From Cerioporus squamosus (taxonomy: Eukaryota > Basidiomycota > Agaricomycetes > Polyporales > Polyporaceae), in NCBI GenBank assembly GCA_022592435.1, contig JABYQS010000043.1, positions 124,001 through 188,000 on the forward strand: DNA of 64,000 nucleotides, given 5' to 3'. Positions 55,691 through 64,000 of this stretch are shown here, in pieces. The stretch's first letter is position 1, and each line of letters begins with the position of its first letter. The notes under the pieces were generated by a model. That model did not search any database and was not told the DNA's origin. It was given only the letters and a program-made list of their open reading frames with translations. The position numbers were made by a program, and so were the translations under genes.

Positions 55691-56161
55691 ACAGAACCAG
55701 CTTATGATCAAGCAGGCGTCGACGAAGTCGAGCAAGCTGTGAGTTCTCTCTTCCGTGTTGTCTCGAAGCATTGATCATTGATTATACCTCTCTCTCCCAA
55801 AGCATCACAGTGCGCGGCCATTCCATCCCTGACTCTCCCGATGGACCTGGTCCGGTCAACGTTGCGTCTTTGTAAGCGTCTCACGTCAACGCGAGAGAGC
55901 TCTGCTGATTCAGTCCTTCGCAGATCATGGAAGTCTAAGTCGAGGAGGAGTGGCGATTTCGCGGCGCTAACTTGAGTCTCGCCTGCCCTGAACCTTGAAG
56001 CAAGTACCAGCATTGAGCAAGTACCGGCCTGCCTCATGTCCGCTTCTGAGTAAGTACTGTGTGCATATCGCCTAACACTCCTCAGTTCGTCACAGATATA
56101 TTCTACACCAACCAGTCATTCGACGCAGTAGCACTATAACCGAAGTATGCCTTGCTCCGCC
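55691..56161. other. Intergenic, no gene seen
   Basis: The portion nearest 56161 is homologous (minus strand) to the 3' flank of the 36.7-kb F-box-family gene. Nothing else is supported. Confidence 0.4.
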
Positions 56162-56498
56162 CTAATCTTCCTCCTGCAGCGCTTGCCCATGAACTACTCG
56201 GAAACGTGCCCAGTTCGAGCGACGCGCGGTCGGAGTGAACATGGACAAGCAGTTCAGGGACAAACTCAGTTCGCGCGCGAATACATCAAGTGTTTTGTTC
56301 ACAATCGGGCGGAATCGTTCCATGGACGTAGCAGAAAACCCTACTCCTGCGCCACGCATGAATACGATCCCCGGGAGGGGCATTTCCCGGGAAATCCAGG
56401 TGTATCTTCAGCTCAGAAAGCTGAACAAGCGGGCTCAACGCTCGCGCGATGCGTTCCTATCATCTAGTCAGCGAACTTGGAACGCGCTGCTGCAGTAG
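56162..56498 (-). pseudogene. C-terminal fragment of an F-box/LRR-family gene
   Basis: Close copy of the last exon of the 36.7-kb gene: ERIARALSPLVQLSELK, then MERFRPIVNKTLDVFARE and RSNWARFRVVHG. One extra base in CCCGGGAAATGCC (the paralogue has CCCGGAGATGCC) shifts the frame near 56380. The rest of the gene is absent. It is a truncated, frameshifted remnant. Confidence 0.7.
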
Positions 56499-56539
56499 CT
56501 GGTAAGAACATACCACGGGGACGTCATTCACGCCAATTG

Positions 56540-56850
56540 GTTGGCACCGACACTCCGTACTGTCGCACTCCGCTCCCAGTTGTCTCCGGTTGTGCAGAAG
56601 CACGTATTCCCATCCGGACGAAACGTACTCGACTTGCTTGTTCAGTGGAATGGCTCTGTCGGGATAGTCGATGAGTGTGTCTGGGAATATCATCTCGGAC
56701 CTTGTTTGTCCTATGTGCATTAGTGAGTCGCGTTGTGGTCTGTTTCCGCTATGCGCTGACGTGCCCGCCAGGTGTAGACATTGTCCATGTTGTCTTCTGC
56801 TTTAGTAGGATGGTGCTGTCGTCATGTCGTATGCGTATGAACGCTGCCAC
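56540..56850 (+). pseudogene. 3' fragment of an SRA-YDG gene and its downstream flank
   Basis: Matches the end of the 29.8-31.0-kb SRA gene (VLDLLVQWNGSV against VLDLLAEWNGSV) and about 150 bp of its 3' flank. The SRA domain itself is missing. Together with unit B and the F-box-family fragment it reproduces the order and orientation of the 26-31-kb block. Confidence 0.6.
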
Positions 56851-57684
56851 CACTAGCAACTTTCCCTCTATCTATGTGAGAGTCGCCGCCTCGGTTGGAC
56901 TTCATTTCTCGATGTCGCGCGCTCGCGGAGGGCACAGAGCGGAGATGACTGTGCACGTCGGTATATAGTCCAGATGCGAACTTCCTTTGGGAGCCATGAA
57001 CTCGACAGGCGAGCAGGAGCGGAGTGACTCTAACCTCCGAGTCGGTGCTATCAGGTGAGTCTCTTCTGAGTCGAGTTTTTGAGCCAGGCGGCCCACTGTA
57101 TTGCGCCGAATGACCGGAGTCCGTGTAGCGTATATCAAGACGGAGATGGTTGCGCGGGTTCTTGTGTCGAGCGGTGTGCGAGGTGCTGGCCCGGAGCAGA
57201 GTCGAACTTAGAGCCTTGGATCAGACAGCGGTGGCGGCGTCGGGGATCGGAGCAAATGGTGTTCTCCCAGATTGTGTGAGTACCCCATCCTCGTCGTCGT
57301 TTGTAGCAGAAGCAAGCTGACATCCCTTCGCCCTCGTACCGTTGCATGGCGCAAACAGCCAGTCCAGTTACGCACTCTTTTCGCACCTCGAACGACTCTC
57401 CGCCGCCTGATGGCGACGGGTCTATGACTGACTGCTTTCGATGGTGGCGCCGCGCCGCCGACCGCAAATTTGGACCACTACGAGTATTGAAGGGCTTGTC
57501 CGGACCGGGGATACGAGGATGCAAGTGAATATATCCAGTATGACATTAACAGTATGGAGGAATCGGATAGTAAGTACATCCTGTGATATGAAAGGAGGTC
57601 GCCCTAGTCCGGCCTTGCATGGCCAGCATCGCGGAGAAATCGTACTGCGTCAACCCTGAATCATGCTGCTGGCTTGCCACGGTG
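56851..57684. other. No confident gene
   Basis: Short frames only, including 57346-57528 on plus. No splice-consistent model was found. Confidence 0.35.
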
Positions 57685-58850
57685 TCAAATCTTCGCTGCC
57701 TTCGCTGTTCTACCACCGAACGCAGAACCTCGGTGAGTTGTAGAGGTCTTCTTCCCTCGGCCCCTACTGTTGTGCGCGGCCAATGTCTGCAGCGCATCAG
57801 TCCTTCGCCGCTTGGACGACCCATCGCTTCCCGACGGCGCAGCAGCATCCGCCATGCGCTTGGCTTGCAGCCGCGTTAGCATCCGCTGCTGTTGTGAGTC
57901 GAGATCGCCAGCAGGGGCGTCGTCGATGGCAGCTGGGTTGGCGACCGGAGATGCATTCATGTCGACGAGGCGCGCAGCAGTGTTGTTGGACTGCATCTCC
58001 TCAACGCGGTGCGTGTCATGAGCTTCTAGATCTGCGCCACATGAAGAGTCAGCCTCGTCCTCCAGCTCGCCAATGACGTCGTCGCCTCCGTCAAGCGACA
58101 CGTCCGAGTCCACATCCACATTGGCGAAACCCTCATCCTGACCGGCCCAACACACGATCGCTGCCTCGGTGGTCCTCTTCGGCAGCGTGCACGGAACGAA
58201 GTCGTTAGCCGGCCATGGTGCTGGGTCAGCGATGGCCTTGCAGAAGATCTCGGAGACGGAGTCATAGGTGAGCCGGACGGGGGGAGGCGCCCTGGGATAG
58301 AACAGTGATTGAGAGAGGATAACGCGGAAGTTCTCGATCAGCGCGGTGAGTGGTGCGTTTTTCGTGACCCGAAACTCAGTTTGTCGCTCGTCCGTGAACC
58401 ACCCGAACGGATTGATCCACGCGAGCTTGGCGGCAGCGGCAGCTTGGTCGTCGCCGGCTCTGAAAAGCTCGAGGCTGTATTCTTGGCCCAGGCTGTGGTC
58501 CGTATGGCGCAGGATGAGCCACATGAGGACCCAGTAGAAGGATTGTAGGTCGTGGCATACGGCGGGGACGGTGTTCTTACACTGCAGGAGTTGCATGGCC
58601 ATATATAACGTGCCCTATTGATATTATGAGTACGCGGCACGGCCGAGGTGTGACTCGGACGCTGTATCGTACCGTTCGCTGTCGCCGGAAATCGTTGCAT
58701 GGGAGCCTCCCTTTGAAGGGCGTCTTCCGAGAAGCAGACGATGGCTTAGTGTACCCGGACAGGACAGGTTCCATGAAGCTGTGGAGGTCGAAGCGATGGA
58801 GAAGAGCGTTGAAATACGAGTTAGCGAGGTTGCGTGGGTAGGCGGTGACG
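57685..58850 (-). pseudogene. Degenerate FunK1 copy, C-lobe only
   Basis: The main exon 58614-57685 encodes the FunK1 C-lobe (CHDLQSFYWVLMWLILRHT, TKNAPLTALIENFRV, FYPRAPPPVRLTYDSV), an acidic linker and a basic tail (KRRRTDAL, RGRGKKTSTTHRG) like that of the gene at 59-62 kb. The preceding exon end (58673, ACG|GTACG) is at the same site as in the full gene. There the DFD block has become RFD (HRFDLHSF), and no HRD loop or N-terminal region can be found upstream. An active kinase is therefore not possible. Confidence 0.72.
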
Positions 58851-59253
58851 GTTGCGGGTCAAGTTGAACGTGGTGGTTATGGAGCGCCCAAGCCCGCCGT
58901 TTTATCGAACACCGCTACTGCGCCGGCCTCTCATTATCGTCACCGAAGCCTACTTCTGCCACACGTTGCCATCCTCTAGTCTGGTCGCTTGAGTCAAGAT
59001 TTGACTGAAAGATGTCATCAGCAAGATCTCGGGCCTCACTGGAATCAACCTGGCTCATCCAAGGCCATCGTTTTCAGGCTGACTGGTGCACAGGTAACCA
59101 TGAGATTGTCATATCAGAGAAAAGAGAGTACATGTCATCATGATTAAGGAGAGTGGCTTGAGTCAAGCGAATGGCCAGCATCGCGGCGACTCATAACGTG
59201 CCAACGTTTCCGCTACCCTCTATGTCAGAACCAAGCTCGAGCTACAGTGCCGT
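58851..59253. other. Intergenic, no gene seen
   Basis: About 0.4 kb between two FunK1-family loci; no supported frame. Confidence 0.4.
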
Positions 59254-62200
59254 CTACCGTCTACCACGACCACCTGAGCCTCGGCGAGTGGTAGAGGTCT
59301 TCTTCCCTCGGCTCCTTGAGCCACTGCCTTTGCGTGCGACCGGAGGCTGCGACGGGTTGGTCTTCCGCCGCTTGGACGACCCGCCGCTACCAGATGGCGC
59401 GGGTGCTACGTCACCTGCCGCGTTGCGCTTGGCTCTCGAGCGGGTCATCGGTCCCTGCTGCTGCGGTTGGGGGTCACCACCAGCAGCGTTGTCGACGACA
59501 GGTGCGTCGTCGGGGGCTGGTGCGTCGTCCAGGGCCGGTGCACCGTCAGCGGGGTCGTCTTCGTGGGACCGTTCGGGGCCGTCGTTCTCCTCGTCGACCT
59601 CATCCATGTCAACCGCCTCCATGTCATCGTCTTCATCTTCCTCGGCGAGAGGCACTGCGACATCCACATCCACGCCTTCGTCCGAGTCTTCTCCATGAGA
59701 CCCCATGACGGTCTCGTCGCCCGGGGCACCTATGATCGCAGTCTCGATAGTCTTCTTCAGAAGGTGGCAGTGAACGAAGTCGTCTTCAGGCCAGTCTGTA
59801 CGCTCGACTGCCTTGCGGAAGATCGCGAGAACGGAGTCGTAGTTGAGCGGGACGGGAGGGGGCGCGTCGGGGAAGAAGCGGGATCGAGAGAGGAGGACAC
59901 GGAAGTCCTCGATGAGCGCGGTCAGCGGTGCATTATTCTCAACCTGGAAATCGATCCTGCGTTGGCCGCTCTCCGTGTATGGATGGATCCAGCTGCGCTT
60001 AGCGTCCGCCCCCAGTTTGTCATCGCCAAACTTGAAGAGCGTGGTGCAGTACTCTTGACCCAGACAGTGCTCTGTATGGCGAAGGACGACCCACATTAGG
60101 ACCCAGTAGAACGATTCTAGGTCGTGGTGAATCTCGTGGATGATATCCCTCCACGCGAGGATCTCGATGGCCATATAGTAGTACGTGCCCTAAGTGACAT
60201 GTGAGTATATTGACCCGGCCAAGAGATAAAATGGTATCATACCGTTCGCTCTTTCCGAGAATCGTCACTGGGGAGCCTTTCCTCGGATGCTGATGCAGCT
60301 GACCTGAACTCTGGCGGGAGAGGCCCCATAGAACTGTAGTCGAAGTCATGAAGGAAACCTTTCCGTTCAGGGTCCGACGAGATCAAGATGTTGCCCAGGC
60401 TGACGTCGCGATGCATGATACGCGCAATCTCCCAAGCCGTCCTGTGTCCTGTTGCCTACGTTAGTCGGGATGAAAAGAGCTTCAAGGAGGCATGAGTGAG
60501 CGTACCCTCAATCGCCGCCATGATCGCACAGACCAACTCGAAGGTACTTGTGAACCTGGTCAAAGGGCGTCCGACGTCCTCCACGACAATCCTGATCTGA
60601 CTACGTTCCCGATGAGCCTCGCGCTGCCCCACCGCGAGCGTCCACGAGAAGGTCTGATGTTGAGGGTATGGAAGCTCGAAGGGCGCATCCTGGGTGCCGA
60701 GGCCTCTTGATCCAAGGCAGAGGCGGATGCAGCCTGAGGAGAGGCTGTGCTCGTTGACGTGGGCAGTCGTAGGTCTCGTTGGCCTTCCATAGCGGAGACG
60801 TTGGGAGAGGATCGCTCCCACTGCCGAACTTCCTCTTGTCCTTGATCTCCGCCGCACATGAACCTTGCAAGGCCGTGCCACTTCGTCTTGTCGTCGCCGA
60901 ACGTGACTGACATGCGCTTGTAGAACTCCGTCTCCGGTGTACGCACGAGTTGGCGCCATGCCTCCTTGAAGATGACAGTTTTCGCGGGAGCGCTTCCGAT
61001 CGAGGACTGAGTAGTCTGGGAGTCGTCAGAAGTTGTCTGAGAGTCGTCAGAGGGGGGCTGGGATTCATTGCGATTGGGATCGCGGGTGTCCTCCATCGCG
61101 CGCCAGACCGTCGTCGCACGAGAGAAGAGGCGGGCGTTGACGTCCACCAGGTGGTACAGCAGATACGTCTTGTACGTCTCGTCGGCCTCGTTGAACACGA
61201 CGACGCGGCGGCCCTTGCCAATCTCCCTGGTAAGAGACGTGACGTCCTCCTGAGCTTGCTCGAGCTGAGACTTGATCCAGTCCTGATCGGCGGCATTGAG
61301 CTTGCGGATGGTTGGATCGCAACCGACAACTGTCCTTCCGATCATGGGGTGTGCGAAGTTCCAGAAGAACCTCTGAAGAAGACGCGGGTTCTTCCGTAGA
61401 CTGAAGGGCTGAGAGACAACGGCGCATGTGTGGTCGTAGCGCGCGATCCGGACGTTGTCGCCGTAGATGCCAATGACGAACGCCGCGAGGAAGCCGTGGG
61501 AGAGGAGAAGGTTGCGAGCATTGCGGGAGAGCTGGATGGCTGTGCGATTATTCTCCTTACCCGTCCTGCCAGACACGAACGGATCCTTCTCCGCCGTCGA
61601 CTTGACCTCCATTGCTATGCAGATACCCTGCCACTCCATGATCTCCAGGTCGGCATCCGAGGTGTTGGCGCCAGGAAAGCCAACCGCGATATCGGGAGAC
61701 GAGGCATGGTGGTTTTCGGCGAAGTCGGCAAAGGGGAAGGGCATCATTAGCTTCCGCGTGTTGTGGAAGGAAGGTTTATGCTCGGCGTCGAAAGAGGAGA
61801 CGAGTTTGTTCAGCCCAGTAATCTTTCCATTGAATGTTAGCAACAGAAGGAAATGCGATCATGCAGTACGCACCAATCCCGGGTAACTCTTCACCTCCTT
61901 GCCCTTCCGCGACCGAAACTGGGAGAACGCCTTGGAGACATCATCCGTGAGGGTGTACGGATGGGAAGATGGAACGAAGGTTTCCAGGAATTTCTTGACG
62001 GACTTGGGGTAGACGTGGATACGATCTTTGAGCTCGGCTTTCCATCCCTCGTAGACAGCGGGGCTGTTCTGCTTGACTTCAGCCAGCGTGTTAGCGGTGC
62101 TCGTCCCCTTACCAGAGCGAGGAGTAGCGTGGATGCTCATACCTGCGCTGCTCGCAGAGCGGCAGGAGGAGGTGCCGATGCAAGTTGTTGAGATGGACAT
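59254..62200 (-). CDS. FunK1-type protein kinase, one frameshift before the kinase core
   Basis: Exons 62200-61874, 61822-60506, 60448-60243 and 60189-59254; about 928 codons. Blocks parallel the 40-kb gene: SSPDIAVGFPGANT, RNARNLLLSHGF, IYGDNVRIARYD, LLQRFFWNFAHPMIG, WRQLVRTPETEFYKRMS, PYPQHQTFSW, VVEDVGRPLTRF, catalytic loop HRDVSLGN, HDFDYSSM, then IHHDLESFYWVLMWVVLRHT and a long acidic tail ending in basic residues. The frame changes by one base between SALDQEASAP (about 60715) and APFELPYPQHQ (about 60690), with no intron signal. As read, this separates the N-terminal part from the kinase core. Introns match the paralogue in position (GTGCGT first donor in both). TATAAAATG again overlaps the first ATG. 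Confidence 0.75.
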
Positions 62201-63589
62201 TTTATAGTCGCTGTGAGGTTGAGGTCGTGGTTGGGAAGAACAATGGGTTGGTCTATAAGCGCCCCGTGTTCGGCAGGAGTCCCCGCGTCGCACAAAGGAA
62301 CCGGGCGTCACCGTTAATTTCAATAGTCAAAACGAGCCAAAACTTCGAAGCGATGGCAACCCACAGACCTCGTGGATTGATCGGATTCCCCGGGATGGCA
62401 AGAAGAATCAGCAGGGACCGCTGCGGTTGGTTCGGGACACAATCAGCCTGTGCAGCGAGCCAAAAGATAGTCCAGGAGCGGTGCAGCAGTCGAGCGTGAG
62501 CGGACAAGAATGGTAAGTGGGGATGGTCGTGGTCGTGGGTCGGTACTACGCCTACTACGCCTCTTTCGTCCTCTATAAGGTCGGTTTGGTCAGACCAAAG
62601 AGCTTTGTTCTGGTAGACGGTATTGATGACTCACGTTGCACAGCTGCGCCCACACACGTTGCAGCCTCTGTTGCCGTGGACGAGGTGACTGACGCGCTCC
62701 TGCTGAAGACAATGGGGGCCTCCAGTACGTCGACTAAGCTATGCGTTGCGGCGGCGCAGTCCAACCACCATTAGCGCCCGTCGCTCTGGCCGTAAGTACG
62801 TCCAAGCGCCGGCACTGCGCCACAGCCTCTAACCACCGTTCTCGGCCTATTACGAAGAAATTGATTTCCGACCGATCCTACCAGTTCCAGAAAGTGTGTC
62901 TTACGGCGCTGGACTTTTGCGGAATACTGATGGTACACACTCACGCAAACTCACCCACCAGGTAGGGTGTCGCATGCGACTCCGATCCGTACTCCGGATG
63001 TACCATTACTTGTCGGCTCTTTTCGAGGTGAGTACCTTAGCTGTACGACTCCTACCACACGAAGATCCACTGTGCTACTGCATGTGTGGGAGAGCGTATT
63101 ATAAGGAGGCCAGGCCGCGGGAGATCAATGATAATACTGTTGGGTCGAGGAATGTCAAGGGGACTCAGCGCCGCGCGTGCAGGCTTTCCGACCTTCCTTC
63201 GGTCTCCTTCAATGTCCCCTGCGAGCGAGTGCCACGAAGTTCTGTAGCAGCGCGTCCTACAGAATAAAGTCGGTGCGATTTGTCGCGACTTACAGCTGGA
63301 GAAACAAAAGACATACGCACTTACCGCATATGGTGCTGGAGCGCACCAATTACGACATACGATCGGGTTTGGAGGGTAGATGTCTGCTATGACTTCACAC
63401 CATAACACCCGATGGATTCCATTGCGCAATCGCTAAGAAGAGCGGTGGCGCACACCGGACAGAGACGTATATAGTCCTGCACCGTCCCGGACGCATCTCT
63501 TGACAAATTGTCAACGCACTCTCACCTCACCTCACCATATTCATTCCATACATGGCCTTACCACCATCTTGAGCAACTCCATAGCACGA
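62201..63589. other. Intergenic, no confident gene
   Basis: Divergent promoter region of the kinase (-) and the HVA1-type gene (+). Medium frames at 62517-62774 and 63052-63429 lack support. TATATA at 63468-63473 serves the right-hand gene. Confidence 0.4.
63468..63473 (+). promoter_or_regulatory. TATA box
   Basis: TATATA about 120 bp upstream of the ATG at 63590, followed by a CT-rich leader (CTCTCACCTCACCTC). Confidence 0.5.
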
Positions 63590-64000
63590 TGCCGGTGAGT
63601 ACTTGCGTAAACGATGTTGCAAGACGAAGGTGTGAATCTAACGAACCGTGTGTTCACAGAAGGGAATCAAGGACGAGGAGGGTCGCGTCATTGAGGTTAA
63701 CGACGTCGTTGAAACGAAGTACCGCGGGGGCAAGCGCCAAGGACGGGTAAGTACCTCCTTCTGCTGCTCCGTCTCCCGCTTCCTGCATGCTGACATGCGC
63801 GTGCGATAGGTGGAGGCCGTTTTGGAGAACGAGAGGGACGTCCGGGAACAGGCACCCGACCTCGGCGTCAAAGTGACAAACCCTCCGAAGGTTGTCTTCC
63901 AGGACCAGGTGAGTACCATCATGTCCAGCGACAACCCACCCACCTCTGACGTTTTGATCCAGCATGGTCACCGTGTCGCGCACAACCCGCAGACCCTGTC
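63590..64000 (+). CDS. HVA1/TUDOR-type small protein, runs off right edge
   Basis: Exon 1 is just ATG CCG (63590-63595). Further exons follow TTCACAG (63661), GCGATAG (near 63811) and TGATCCAG (near 63963). The product reads MPKGIKDEEGRVIEVNDVV, then ETKYRGGKRQGRVEAVLE, then KVTNPPKVVFQDQHGHRVAHN. It resembles the short hypervirulence-associated TUDOR-like domain proteins (KG-D-V...GKRQGRVE... pattern) common in fungi and bacteria. Function is poorly known; the name comes from a plant-pathogen study. The C-terminus is beyond the window. Confidence 0.65.

Noticed and set aside
1..64000. tRNA and rRNA genes
   Set aside because: Scanning for tRNA-like arm and 3' end patterns and rRNA-like conserved blocks by eye found none; a covariance-model search would be needed to exclude diverged tRNAs.

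Overview
This window looks like nuclear DNA of a filamentous basidiomycete, probably a wood-decay Agaricomycete (inferred). The evidence is genes split by many 45-60 nt GT-AG introns with CTAAC-like branch points, FunK1-type fungal kinases, large F-box/LRR-like proteins, an SRA-YDG protein, an Slx8-like RING protein, a CCCH zinc-finger protein, an HVA1/TUDOR-type protein, and a chromodomain Ty3/gypsy element. Gene models come from reading splice signals by eye. Coordinates cover whole genes including introns and are approximate unless exon borders are given.

Layout. 0-6 kb: edge of a minus-strand gene, a minus-strand unknown, an Slx8-like RING ligase gene (+) and a small minus-strand gene. 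6-11.4 kb: coding-like fragments I could not join into a model. 11.4-13.3 kb: a multi-exon coiled-coil-like gene. 15.6-17.3 kb: a four-finger CCCH protein. 18.7-20.1 kb: an intact F-box/LRR-like gene. 20.8-23.2 kb: a low-complexity acidic protein (-). 26-31 kb: unit A, an F-box-family pseudogene (-) and an SRA-YDG gene (+). 31.5-36 kb: a small unknown protein, then a large minus-strand predicted myristoylated and membrane-anchored protein. 36.7-39.2 kb: another F-box-family gene whose last intron holds a TA-flanked MITE with perfect 26-bp ends. 40.0-42.8 kb: a FunK1 kinase with a frameshift.

43.5-51.6 kb: a complete 8.1-kb LTR retrotransposon of the chromovirus type. It has near-identical LTRs and a 5-bp target duplication, and it sits inside a host exon. 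Three details stand out. The predicted 5' end of its RNA is complementary over 11 nt to the leader just after the LTR, which fits Tf1/sushi-type self-priming. Gag and Pol are joined by a canonical -1 frameshift signal (A AAA AAC, 6-nt spacer, stem-loop). An antisense, spliced gene with its own TATA box encodes a Zn2Cys6-like protein between pol and the 3' LTR. Pol carries one frameshift near the integrase start, so this copy is probably not autonomous as written.

53.5-64 kb: an isochorismatase-like gene, then a rearranged duplicate of the 26-31 kb block (unit B, an F-box-family C-terminal fragment, an SRA-gene 3' fragment). A degenerate C-lobe-only FunK1 copy, a second full-length FunK1 gene (-, also frameshifted) and the start of an HVA1/TUDOR gene running off the right edge follow. 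The picture is a fast-evolving accessory region: duplicated and decaying F-box, FunK1 and SRA genes interspersed with young mobile elements.
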